NCBI GenBank assembly: GCA_014384345.1
Contig: JACNGB010000026.1
Span: 1 to 61,170 of the forward strand
Origin: Candidatus Thioglobus pontius
GTDB taxonomy: Bacteria > Pseudomonadota > Gammaproteobacteria > PS1 > Pseudothioglobaceae
Direction of reading: 5' to 3'
DNA: 61,170 nt
Positions 33,032 through 41,109 of this stretch are shown here, piece after piece (position 1 is the stretch's first letter; each line of letters opens with the position of its first letter). The notes under the pieces were generated by a model, which saw nothing but the letters and a program-made list of their open reading frames with translations, had not been told where the DNA came from and ran no database searches. Both the position numbers and the translations under genes were made by a program.

Positions 33032-33167
33032 ATTGATTCAGTTAAATGAATGATTATAATTTAGAAAAATTTTACCGCATCAAGTCTGGCTCAATAAGGT
33101 TTTTATAAAACCAACAAGGGTTAAAAAACTAAGAAGATTATGCAAATAGTAGTAGGCTAGTTGAATG

Positions 33168-34151
33168 CTAGGTTATTTTGAGTTTTAATAACTCTTCATT
33201 AAGTTGCGCCTCAGACAGTTGGTCATAATCTTCTAAAGTAGCAGTATTAACACCACCGCAAGCCTCATACCAAGCAAAGCCTGCAGTCCAGTCAGCGTGC
33301 TGATAGTCATCCTGGCGTTGTCTAACAATACAAAGAATTTCATGATCTCGATAAATCAAATGATAGGGTTGTTCGTCACGGTGCAGACTTTCAATAAATG
33401 TCCAGGCGTCTCCCACTGAGTTAAACCGATGATTAACTAAAGGGAATTTTTCATCACCTTCTAGAGGTAGTGGTGTGTCACGCACAAAGCATTGTAAGTG
33501 GAAGTGATTCACTGAAGCGTAGGCGCCGTAGGAATTATAAGCCAAGCTAAAACCCTTAATGTTTAAGCCAACACTATTGGCCATCATCCAAGCAAACTGA
33601 TGAAGTTTGTGAGTGAGGTGTTGCGGATGTTGTTTGTCAGCTTCAACCACCACCAGACCATGAAGTTTAGCAAATGGAAATTTATTGTAAAAAAGTGAAA
33701 TATGTTTAGAGAAAAAATTACCTTGCCAAAATAACTCTTTTTGTAAAAATGGTTTGTTAAAGTTGAAGTCATTAGCATCGAATGCTTTACTTATGCCACT
33801 GGTTTTTTCTCCAGACATACGTTGTGGGCGCAATGCACGCAGTGGATTGTATTGCAATTCAAAATTCCCTAACGTTTTATAAATAGTGGGCGTGAGTTCA
33901 TTAAGATCTAAATTTTGTAATTGTTGAAAAACAGCTACATCATCTTTAGCGCCTTGAATATCACCTGTTTTAAGTTGTTCAAATTTTTGCATTAGTGCCG
34001 GTTTTAGCGTTCGCCAGAGTTTTTCATCAGCCAATGCGTTTGCTAACACTAAAATAAACACGCCTAATTCATCATTTTTTAGCATTTTTTCCAAATTATT
34101 GGAAAATTCTTGCTCAAATAATGAAATATCAGTAAAAATTGAATCTATCAT
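33168..34151 (-). CDS. HIT/GalT-superfamily-like nucleotidyltransferase/phosphorylase (HFHLQ motif)
   Basis: SVNHFHLQCFVRD resembles the HxHxQ active site; FPFAKLHGLVVVE upstream. Confidence 0.6.
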   Translation of the reverse strand: MIDSIFTDISLFEQEFSNNLEKMLKNDELGVFILVLANALADEKLWRTLKPALMQKFEQLKTGDIQGAKDDVAVFQQLQNLDLNELTPTIYKTLGNFELQYNPLRALRPQRMSGEKTSGISKAFDANDFNFNKPFLQKELFWQGNFFSKHISLFYNKFPFAKLHGLVVVEADKQHPQHLTHKLHQFAWMMANSVGLNIKGFSLAYNSYGAYASVNHFHLQCFVRDTPLPLEGDEKFPLVNHRFNSVGDAWTFIESLHRDEQPYHLIYRDHEILCIVRQRQDDYQHADWTAGFAWYEACGGVNTATLEDYDQLSEAQLNEELLKLKIT

Positions 34152-34296
34152 GCTTAAAAACCTTAAAAATAGGCGATATTTTAATAATTTTAGTAAAAAA
34201 TAGCAAAATATCGCTTAAAAATAGCCATTTTATCTAATCTAATGCTTGTTTTTTGCACAGAGCTAAAAATTTAGCAAATTTTGCAAATGGCAAAAA

Positions 34297-34321
34297 AAAA
34301 CACCTCTAAAAGAGGTGTTTT
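34297..34321. terminator. Rho-independent terminator downstream of ahcY (usable from either side)
   Basis: AAAACACCTCTAAAAGAGGTGTTTT hairpin with flanking A/T tracts. Confidence 0.88.
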
Positions 34322-34342
34322 GTATTTTACTAAAGCTGGTAG

Positions 34343-35740
34343 CTAGTATTTGTAAGATTCCGGCTTAAATGGACCTTCTTTAGAAACATTGATGTAATCA
34401 GCTTGTGTGTCAGTCAAGGTGGTTAACACACCGCCAAAACCACCAACCATACCAGCTGCTACTTCTTCGTCTAATTTCTTAGGAAGTACTTCAACGTAAA
34501 TATCACCACCATTATCTGCAAATTTTTCATCAAATAAGTGCATCTGCGCTAATACTTGGTTGGCAAAAGAACCATCCATAATACGACTTGGGTGGCCTGT
34601 TGCGTTACCAAGATTTACCAAGCGACCTTCAGATAATAAGATTAGGTAATCATTTTTATCATCAGATCTAAATACACGGTGTACTTGAGGCTTAACCTCA
34701 TCCCAACGCCAGTTATCACGCATGTATTGCGTGTCAATTTCGTTGTCAAAATGGCCAATGTTACAAACTACTGAGCCTGATTTTGAACACTGCAACATCG
34801 CACTATCACAAACGTTGTAGTTACCGGTTGTGGTAACGATTAAATCGGTTGTTGCAAGTAAGTCTTTATTAATGCCTTCGACTGTGCCCGTATTAATACC
34901 ATCATTGTATGGAGAAACAATCTCAAAGCCATCCATGCAAGCTTGCATGGCGCAGATTGGATCAATTTCAGATACTTTAACAATCATGCCTTCTTGACGT
35001 AGCGATTGAGCTGAGCCTTTACCAACGTCACCATAGCCAATGACAAGCGCTTTTTTACCTGACATAAGCATATCAGTACCACGCTTAATTGCATCGTTAA
35101 GTGAATGACGACAACCGTATTTATTATCATTTTTTGATTTGGTTACCGAATCATTAACATTGATCGCAGGCACTTTTAGTGTGCCGGCTTCCATCATCTC
35201 AAGCAGGCGGTGAACACCGGTGGTGGTTTCTTCACTAATGCCGTGAATGTCGTTAAGCATTTCTGGGTATTTTTCATGTAGCATCTCAGTTAAGTCGCCA
35301 CCATCATCCAGAACCATGTTGGCATCCCAAGGTTTGCCACCCTCTAAAATGGTTTGCTCAATACACCATAAAAATTCTTCTTCGGTTTCACCTTTCCAGG
35401 CGAAGGTTGGAATGTCAGCAGCAACCATCGCAGCCGCTGCGTGATCTTGTGTTGAGAAAATATTACAACTTGACCAACGAACTTGCGCACCTAAATCAAC
35501 CAAGGTTTCCATAAGTACGGCCGTTTGAATGGTCATGTGAATACAGCCTAGAATTTTAGCGCCAGCTAATGGTTGGGTGTCTCTGTATTTGGCACGCAGT
35601 GTCATTAGTGCCGGCATTTCAGCTTCGGCCAATTCTACTTCTTTACGGCCGTAATCAGCCAGTGCCATATCGGCAACTTTGTAGTCGTTATTATCTAGTG
35701 TTGGGTTGTCCGTCTGGATTGCTGTGTGTCGCTTACTCAT
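34343..35740 (-). CDS. ahcY: adenosylhomocysteinase
   Basis: [34 protein letters not shown]-terminal KPESYKY. Confidence 0.97.
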   Translation of the reverse strand: MSKRHTAIQTDNPTLDNNDYKVADMALADYGRKEVELAEAEMPALMTLRAKYRDTQPLAGAKILGCIHMTIQTAVLMETLVDLGAQVRWSSCNIFSTQDHAAAAMVAADIPTFAWKGETEEEFLWCIEQTILEGGKPWDANMVLDDGGDLTEMLHEKYPEMLNDIHGISEETTTGVHRLLEMMEAGTLKVPAINVNDSVTKSKNDNKYGCRHSLNDAIKRGTDMLMSGKKALVIGYGDVGKGSAQSLRQEGMIVKVSEIDPICAMQACMDGFEIVSPYNDGINTGTVEGINKDLLATTDLIVTTTGNYNVCDSAMLQCSKSGSVVCNIGHFDNEIDTQYMRDNWRWDEVKPQVHRVFRSDDKNDYLILLSEGRLVNLGNATGHPSRIMDGSFANQVLAQMHLFDEKFADNGGDIYVEVLPKKLDEEVAAGMVGGFGGVLTTLTDTQADYINVSKEGPFKPESYKY

Positions 35741-35767
35741 TTTTATCTCCTAAAAGCATAATAAAAA

Positions 35768-35826
35768 TGAGCGCCGTTTTGATTGCCAAGCCTGATGGGT
35801 GTTCCCAATGCAGCGCTCCTTGGCGA
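35768..35826 (-). ncRNA. SAH (S-adenosylhomocysteine) riboswitch upstream of ahcY
   Basis: Minus strand GCCAAGGAGCGCUGCAUUGGGAACACCCAUCAGGCUUGGCAAUCAAAACGGCGCUCA: P1 GCCAAG/CUUGGC, P2 UUGGG/CCCA(U), H-type pseudoknot GAGCGC/GCGCUC. Confidence 0.93.
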
Positions 35827-35832
35827 AAAGAT

Positions 35833-35838
35833 GATTAT
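35833..35838 (-). promoter_or_regulatory. candidate -10 box (TATAAT) of the ahcY leader
   Basis: Minus strand ...AAAGGTATAATCATCTTTTCGCC; riboswitch begins about 7 nt downstream. Confidence 0.6.
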
Positions 35839-35847
35839 ACCTTTAAA

Positions 35848-36009
35848 CCCAAATCCAAAAATAGAAATCACCAGCCTAGCGCCACCCTTTACCCCATATG
35901 CATTTACAAAAAATAGCCGCCGAACCTATGGGTGGGACTAATATTTTTTACAAACTCATATAGGGCAAGGGGTAACACTATTTTAGCAATTTCTATATTT
36001 AGATTAGGG
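35848..36009. mobile_element. MITE-like palindromic element, copy 1 (162 bp), TSD TTAAA at 35843-35847 and 36010-36014
   Basis: About 21-bp imperfect TIRs (CCCAAATCCAAAAATAGAAAT / ATTTCTATATTTAGATTAGGG); second homologous copy of identical length at 57409. Confidence 0.93.
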
Positions 36010-36017
36010 TTAAACGA

Positions 36018-37151
36018 TTATTTTAGCAAGTGCACGCGGTCGGTTTTTTCCCAGGTGATGTCATCTTCAGTGCGACCAAAGTGACCATAACTCGCCGTTT
36101 TTTGGTAAATTGGGCGCTTTAGGTCTAGCATGGCAATTAAGCCTTTCGGGCGTAAGTCAAAATGTTCGCGCACTAACGCTTCGATTGCTTCGTTAGAAAC
36201 TTGGCCAGTGCCAAAGGTTTCAACACTAATTGACGTTGGCTCAGCCACACCAATCGCATAAGACACTTGAATTTCACAACGAGCAGCTAAGCCAGCTGCA
36301 ACGATATTTTTAGCTACGTAGCGTGTTGCGTAAGCGGCTGAACGATCAACCTTTGAAGGGTCCTTGCCTGAGAATGCACCGCCACCGTGACGCGCCATAC
36401 CGCCGTAGGTATCTACAATAATTTTACGACCCGTTAGCCCGGCGTCACCCACTGGGCCGCCGATCACAAACTTACCTGTTGGGTTGATGTGGTATTTGGT
36501 TGTAGCAGAGAGCCATTCACTTGGCAATACAGGTTTAATCACCTCTTCCATAATAGCTTCTTGTAAGTCTTTCAGCTCGATGCTTTCGTCATGCTGAGTA
36601 GAGAGTACTACTGCATCAATGCCAACAATTTTGTGGCCATCATAGATGCACGACACCTGAGATTTGGCATCAGGGCGTAGCCATGGCAGGGCGTTATTTT
36701 TCATTAGCTCTGCTTGTTTAGCAACTAAGCGATGGGCATATAGAATAGGTGCTGGCATGTAAACATCAGTTGCGTTACAAGCATAACCAAACATTAATCC
36801 TTGGTCGCCAGCGCCTTGTTCGTGGTTTTCAAATTCATCCACACCTTGGGCAATGTCTTGAGATTGTTCGCCTAATAAATTAGTAATATTGCAAGTACTG
36901 CCATTAAAGCCAAGCTCGTCATCGTTGTAGCCGATTTCGTTAATGGTGTCACGAACGATTTTTTCGTAGTTAATGCTAGCACCTGTGGTGATTTCGCCAG
37001 CCAAAACTACGTTGTTATCTTTGATTAGGGTTTCGCAAGCAACGCGCGAGTTTTTGTCTTGCGCTAATGCAGCGTCTAAGATGGCGTCAGAAATTTGGTC
37101 ACAGACCTTATCAGGGTGTCCTGCAGACACCGATTCAGAAGTAAATATCAT
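36018..37151 (-). CDS. metK: S-adenosylmethionine synthetase
   Basis: [56 protein letters not shown]. Confidence 0.97.
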   Translation of the reverse strand: MIFTSESVSAGHPDKVCDQISDAILDAALAQDKNSRVACETLIKDNNVVLAGEITTGASINYEKIVRDTINEIGYNDDELGFNGSTCNITNLLGEQSQDIAQGVDEFENHEQGAGDQGLMFGYACNATDVYMPAPILYAHRLVAKQAELMKNNALPWLRPDAKSQVSCIYDGHKIVGIDAVVLSTQHDESIELKDLQEAIMEEVIKPVLPSEWLSATTKYHINPTGKFVIGGPVGDAGLTGRKIIVDTYGGMARHGGGAFSGKDPSKVDRSAAYATRYVAKNIVAAGLAARCEIQVSYAIGVAEPTSISVETFGTGQVSNEAIEALVREHFDLRPKGLIAMLDLKRPIYQKTASYGHFGRTEDDITWEKTDRVHLLK

Positions 37152-37176
37152 TTTTTGTTCTCCGTATGAACGTTAA

Positions 37177-37200
37177 AAAACCCCTATAAAGAGGGGTTTT
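37177..37200 (-). terminator. terminator-like hairpin in the metK leader (candidate riboswitch expression platform)
   Basis: Minus strand AAAACCCCTCTTTATAGGGGTTTTTT between leader pseudoknot and metK start. Confidence 0.8.
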
Positions 37201-37213
37201 CATCTAAGAAGAA

Positions 37214-37280
37214 CACCTACTTTAGCTTGTTTTAACTACTCAGGGTAGTAACGCTAGCAATCGGGACAAATCAGCGTATG
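37214..37280 (-). ncRNA. SAM-II/SAM-V-like riboswitch upstream of metK
   Basis: Minus strand ACGCUGAUUUGUCCCGAUUGCUAGCGU...ACAAGCUAAAGUAGG: P1 ACGCU/AGCGU, GCUGAUUU and GCUAAA core, pseudoknot candidates UUG/CAA and CC/GG; inserted hairpin ACUAC/GUAGU. Confidence 0.78.
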
Positions 37281-37286
37281 AGTAGA

Positions 37287-37292
37287 ATTATA
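37287..37292 (-). promoter_or_regulatory. candidate -10 box (TATAAT) of metK leader
   Basis: Minus strand GTTATAATTC just upstream of the leader RNA; no strong -35 seen. Confidence 0.55.
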
Positions 37293-37316
37293 ACAAATAA
37301 ATTGACAAAGTGAGGT

Positions 37317-37982
37317 TCATTCCAAACTAATTTTTAGGGCAATACTACTGACGAATGGTGCACTCATTAAGCTCAAGATCAAAAACATGGCTAAAAAATA
37401 CAGTTGTCCGTCAATGGCTAAGCCAAATTGTGCTTGAGATACCGCACTTGAGGCAAAAATTAAAATAGGAATGTAGAGCGGTAAAATTAACAATGATAGC
37501 AGCATGCCAGAATTTTTAATACCAACAATGAGTGAGGCGCCAATGCTGCCAATTAAACTTAAACTGGGTGTGGCTAGTAGTAGGGTGATCATTAGCACCT
37601 TGATGCCTGCTTCATCTAGAAACAGAAAAACACCCAATAAAGGTGATAACAAAATAATAGGAATGCCGGTTAGTATCCAGTGTGCGGTAATTTTTGCCAA
37701 GATTAGCAAAGGCAACGAATGATGTGAACTAACCATTTGTTCTAAGACACCGTTTTCATAATCATGATGAAATAAAGCATTTAGAGATAATAGTACCGCT
37801 AACATGCTGGCCACCCAAATAATGCCTGAGGCAATTTGTGAGAGTGTGGCCGCTTCAGGGCTAATGGCCAGTGGAAATAGCGAGACAGAAATAATAAAAA
37901 ACAATAGCGGATTAAGTACGCTGGAAGGGTTTCTCAGTGCAACTCGAAGATCTCGACTTAAGGTTTTTAGGTAGATATTCAT
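37317..37982 (-). CDS. ccmB: heme exporter protein CcmB
   Basis: FFIISVSLFPLAISPE, GIIWVASMLAVLLSLNALF, adjacent to ccmA. Confidence 0.92.
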   Translation of the reverse strand: MNIYLKTLSRDLRVALRNPSSVLNPLLFFIISVSLFPLAISPEAATLSQIASGIIWVASMLAVLLSLNALFHHDYENGVLEQMVSSHHSLPLLILAKITAHWILTGIPIILLSPLLGVFLFLDEAGIKVLMITLLLATPSLSLIGSIGASLIVGIKNSGMLLSLLILPLYIPILIFASSAVSQAQFGLAIDGQLYFLAMFLILSLMSAPFVSSIALKISLE

Positions 37983-38581
37983 AAGGCTAGAATTTTTTGA
38001 TTAGCCAGTGCTGAATCTTGATGTGTAGTAAATAAACACAGCCCGCCATTAGCGCAATGTTGGGTAATTCTACTTTCAACAATCTCAACACCGAGCGGAT
38101 CAAGCGCGGTAAAGGGCTCATCGAGTAGCCAAATTTTAGCTTTAGACACAAACAGGCCTGCCAAAATAACGCGACGCTTTTGCCCAGCCGATAGATTAGC
38201 GCAATATTCATCTTCATAACCCTTAAGGCCGATATCGTTAAGTGCTTGAATCAGTTGATGTTGTTCGGTGGTTTTATTTAGCGCACTCAAATATTCAAGA
38301 TTTTCAAGACTACTTAACTCGCCACTTAGCGCCGCTTGATGACCTAGATAAAAAACCTCTTGTTGATAGCCGTCAGATTTAACCGGATGTTGGTCCCAAT
38401 TAACCTCTCCCTGTTCAGCGGTGCTAACACCCGCTAGAATTCTTAACAACGACGTTTTGCCACTGCCATTCGTGCCAGTAATGCGCAGGATGTCGCCAGC
38501 ATGAGCTTGAAAAGACAACTTGTCAAAGAGTTGGTTGTAACCTCTTTGACAGCTTAAATTGTGAATATTTAATGATGACAC
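37979..38581 (-). CDS. ccmA: heme exporter ATP-binding protein CcmA
   Basis: ITGTNGSGKTSLLRILAG, LSAGQKRRVILAGL, LLDEPFTALD. Confidence 0.93.
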   Translation of the reverse strand: MSSLNIHNLSCQRGYNQLFDKLSFQAHAGDILRITGTNGSGKTSLLRILAGVSTAEQGEVNWDQHPVKSDGYQQEVFYLGHQAALSGELSSLENLEYLSALNKTTEQHQLIQALNDIGLKGYEDEYCANLSAGQKRRVILAGLFVSKAKIWLLDEPFTALDPLGVEIVESRITQHCANGGLCLFTTHQDSALANQKILAL

Positions 38582-38594
38582 AGTATATGGCTGG

Positions 38595-39374
38595 CTACCA
38601 AAATTTATACCAAGGTGATGGCTCGATTTCTTTGGATTTTTTAGCTTCTTCAGCCTTTTTAGCTTCTTCAGCCTTTTTAGCTTTTTCAGCCTGAATGGCC
38701 ATCTCTTTAGCTGCTTGCTGATCGGCTAGTTGTTGTTTGAGTTTGGCGGCTTGCGCTTTTTCTCGCTGTTTGGCTTTTGCTAATTCAGTCTTTTTTTTTA
38801 AAGCTTCTGCTGCCGCTTTTTCTTGGGCTAGTTTTTCAGCGGCTAATCGTTGTTGTTCGAGTGCTTTGGCCTGTGCTATTTTTTGTGCTTTAATTTTGGC
38901 TTGTTTAAGTGCTTCAATGGCGGCAGCTTCATCTGCTAATCGTTGGTCTTCTAAGGCTTTTTCTTTGTCAGTTAGTGCCGGCAAACTGCTAATGCCTGAC
39001 GTGTCAATATTGCTTAATTTTCCCTGGCTAAAGTCTAGCGTTAGGCGATAGCGAATGTCTTCTTTTTCATGCAGGGTGGAATGGTTAATATAATTCCATT
39101 GGTTGTTATGAAAAGAGTCAACAATACTTGGTGAGCCGATTAAATCTTGAACTTGCGCTTGAGACATGCCTAATTTTAATTGATTAATTTTAAAACGATC
39201 TAGCACCGAGCCTTGATGAATGTCGTCTTTGTATAGTGTTGGCAAAGATAGATCCGGCATAATATCAGGCATATCTGGCAGGCTTGGCATCTCAGGCAAA
39301 GTTGGCATAGAAGGGGTGCAAGCAGAGATAAACGGTAATGATAATGAGAATGCAATCAAAGTTAGTTTGTTCAT
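38595..39374 (-). CDS. BamE/SmpA-like outer membrane lipoprotein with long Ala/Lys/Glu-rich C-terminal extension
   Basis: Lipobox FISAC; INQLKLGMSQAQVQDLIGSPSIVDSFHNNQWNYI; charged coiled-coil tail. Confidence 0.8.
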   Translation of the reverse strand: MNKLTLIAFSLSLPFISACTPSMPTLPEMPSLPDMPDIMPDLSLPTLYKDDIHQGSVLDRFKINQLKLGMSQAQVQDLIGSPSIVDSFHNNQWNYINHSTLHEKEDIRYRLTLDFSQGKLSNIDTSGISSLPALTDKEKALEDQRLADEAAAIEALKQAKIKAQKIAQAKALEQQRLAAEKLAQEKAAAEALKKKTELAKAKQREKAQAAKLKQQLADQQAAKEMAIQAEKAKKAEEAKKAEEAKKSKEIEPSPWYKFW

Positions 39375-39437
39375 TTGTAATTAATTGATTAAAATAGTTA
39401 GGGATTATTTTTCTGATTTTACCTCAAGGATGTGAAT

Positions 39438-39845
39438 ATGGACGCTCAAGATTTAAAAACGGCAGGACTTAAAGTAACCCTACCTCGACTTAAAATTTTA
39501 GAAATATTAGAAACCAGTGAAAAACATCACCTAAGCGCAGAAGATATCTATCGTGCACTGGTTATGCAAGGTGAAGAAGTGGGCGTTGCCACGATTTATC
39601 GTGTACTAACTCAATTTGAAGAGGCGGGCATGATTAACAAGCTTAATTTTGATAATGGTCAGAGTGTGTACGAATTATCAAACACCGAGCATCATGATCA
39701 TTTGTTGTGCATTAAATGTGGAAAAATTGATGAATTTGCTGATGAAGTCATTGAGCAACACCAGCACGACATTGCTGCAAAACATGGTTATCAATTAACC
39801 GATCATTGTTTATATTTATACGGTCTATGTCAAAATTGCCAGTAA
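39438..39845 (+). CDS. fur: ferric uptake regulator Fur (ORF track uses a GTG at 39432)
   Basis: KTAGLKVTLPRLKILEIL, HHDHLLCIKCGKI. Confidence 0.94.
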   Translation: MDAQDLKTAGLKVTLPRLKILEILETSEKHHLSAEDIYRALVMQGEEVGVATIYRVLTQFEEAGMINKLNFDNGQSVYELSNTEHHDHLLCIKCGKIDEFADEVIEQHQHDIAAKHGYQLTDHCLYLYGLCQNCQ

Positions 39846-39859
39846 ACCCCTAGTTAACG

Positions 39860-40648
39860 ATGGAAGATTTTATTCTTAGGGCGCTGATTGCAGCGCTGGG
39901 AATTTCCGTTATCGCCGGTTCTCTGGGTTGTTTTGTTATCTGGAAGCGTATGAGCTATTTCTCGGAGTCTATTTCTCATTCAGCCTTATTAGGGGTTTCT
40001 TTAGGTTTGGCCAGTGGGCTGGGTATTCATGTGGGTTTGGTGGTGATTGGTGCAATATTTGCCGGGTTGATCGTGGTATTGCAACAACGCCAAATTCTAT
40101 CAAATGATGCTATTTTGGGTATTTTTTCTCATTTAGCTTTATCCTTGGGTATTGTGGTACTTAGCATTGTAAGTGGTACCAATACTGATTATTTTGCTTT
40201 GTTATTTGGCGATGTTTTATCAATCAATAATCAGGATATTGTATGGATTTACGCTGTTCTAGTTGTGGTGGTAGGGCTGTTATTAATTTTTTGGCAGCGG
40301 TTATTATTATTAACTTTAAATGAAGAATTGGCTGTTTCCCAGGGGCTTAATCGCACCAGATATCAGCTGCTATTTATGGGGATGATTGCATTAACAGTTT
40401 CAATTTCAGTGCAGGTTGTGGGCGTCTTGCTCATTACATCGTTGTTGATTATTCCACCTGCTGTGGCCAGAGTGTTTGCTCGTACGCCACATACCATGGC
40501 ATTTCAATCAATTATTGTTTCTATTGCTGCGGTATTAATGGGATTGAGCGCCTCTTTATTTTACGATTTAGCCACTGGGCCAATGATTGTTATTGCGTTA
40601 GGTGTGTTATTTGTCGCCTCACAACTATTCGTTAAAAAAATAGGCTAG
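39860..40648 (+). CDS. znuB: zinc/manganese ABC transporter permease (ZnuB-like)
   Basis: SLGCFVIWKRMSYFSESISHSALLGVSLG; follows fur. Confidence 0.88.
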   Translation: MEDFILRALIAALGISVIAGSLGCFVIWKRMSYFSESISHSALLGVSLGLASGLGIHVGLVVIGAIFAGLIVVLQQRQILSNDAILGIFSHLALSLGIVVLSIVSGTNTDYFALLFGDVLSINNQDIVWIYAVLVVVVGLLLIFWQRLLLLTLNEELAVSQGLNRTRYQLLFMGMIALTVSISVQVVGVLLITSLLIIPPAVARVFARTPHTMAFQSIIVSIAAVLMGLSASLFYDLATGPMIVIALGVLFVASQLFVKKIG

Positions 40649-40676
40649 CGCGTCATTTAGTTCTGTTATCTGGTTG
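40646..40676 (-). pseudogene. prfA 3'-end fragment A (most diverged), stop codon lost
   Basis: Minus strand encodes [11 protein letters not shown] vs intact [11 protein letters not shown]; abuts znuB stop. Confidence 0.8.
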
Positions 40677-40794
40677 GACAAGGCAATGCCTTGCACCTAA
40701 AGAAGTGAATTAATCCTAGTAATCTTGAAACAACGGCTACGTGAGTTAAATTTAGTTAACGCTAGAAAGGCTTTGCCTTAGTAGAAATAGGTTT
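40677..40794. repeat. foldback element type 1, copy 1
   Basis: CAAGGCAATGCCTTG ... AAGGCTTTGCCTT; both termini are mini-palindromes and inverted relative to each other. Confidence 0.8.
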
Positions 40795-40830
40795 TAAGCG
40801 AGTGCGTCGTTTAGCTCTGTTAGTTGGTTG
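40795..40830 (-). pseudogene. prfA 3'-end fragment B
   Basis: TTAAGCGAGTGCGTCGTTTAGCTCTGTTAGTTGGTTGG. Confidence 0.85.
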
Positions 40831-40946
40831 GACAAGGCAATGCCTTGCACCTAAAGAAGTGAATTAATCCTAGTAATCTTGAAACAACGGCTACGTGAGT
40901 TAAATTTAGTTAACGCTAGAAAGGCTTTGCCTTAGTAGAAATAGGT
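40831..40946. repeat. foldback element type 1, copy 2
   Basis: Identical to copy 1. Confidence 0.8.
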
Positions 40947-40994
40947 TTTAAGCGAGTGCGTCGTTTAGCTCTGTTAGTTGGTTGGTTTGTTGTT
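40947..40994 (-). pseudogene. prfA 3'-end fragment C (about 48 nt including stop; two synonymous differences from intact gene)
   Basis: Minus strand CAA CAA ACC AAC CAA CTA ACA GAG CTA AAC GAC GCA CTC GCT TAA vs intact ...CAG CTA ACA GAA... Confidence 0.9.
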
Positions 40995-41108
40995 TGTAAG
41001 GCAATTCCTCACGTTGGCAAAATACTGATTAACGCACAAGAAATCAATACTTTTGTCAAAGGCAGTAAGTTCGGGAGGTTTTGCCTTGATCGAAATATCT
41101 GTTAATGA
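40995..41108. repeat. foldback element type 2 (prfA locus)
   Basis: AAGGCAATTCCTCA ... AAGTTCGGGAGGTTTTGCCTT; same termini as element at 53018-53107. Confidence 0.82.
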
Positions 41109-41109
41109 T

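Larger units (their letters stand above)
40677..40984. repeat. 154-bp tandem duplication (element type 1 plus prfA 3' fragment), 2 copies
   Basis: Element portions 40677-40800 and 40831-40954 identical by eye; period 154 bp. Confidence 0.93.

Noticed and set aside
33090-33125. Small hairpin GGTTTT-TAT-AAAACC upstream of glyQ
   Set aside because: Short AT-rich hairpin without supporting context.
35569-35916. 115-aa plus ORF across ahcY start, SAH riboswitch and MITE edge
   Set aside because: Overlaps structured RNA and a transposable element; no family resemblance.
40677-41108. Possible CRISPR array at the prfA 3' side
   Set aside because: Repeats are prfA 3' coding fragments and the 'spacers' include two identical elements; no cas genes, and repeat identity decays.
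40995-41108. Integron attC site
   Set aside because: Foldback with conserved ends is attC-like, but canonical RYYYAAC/GTTRRRY boxes and a cassette ORF are absent; kept only as an analogy.
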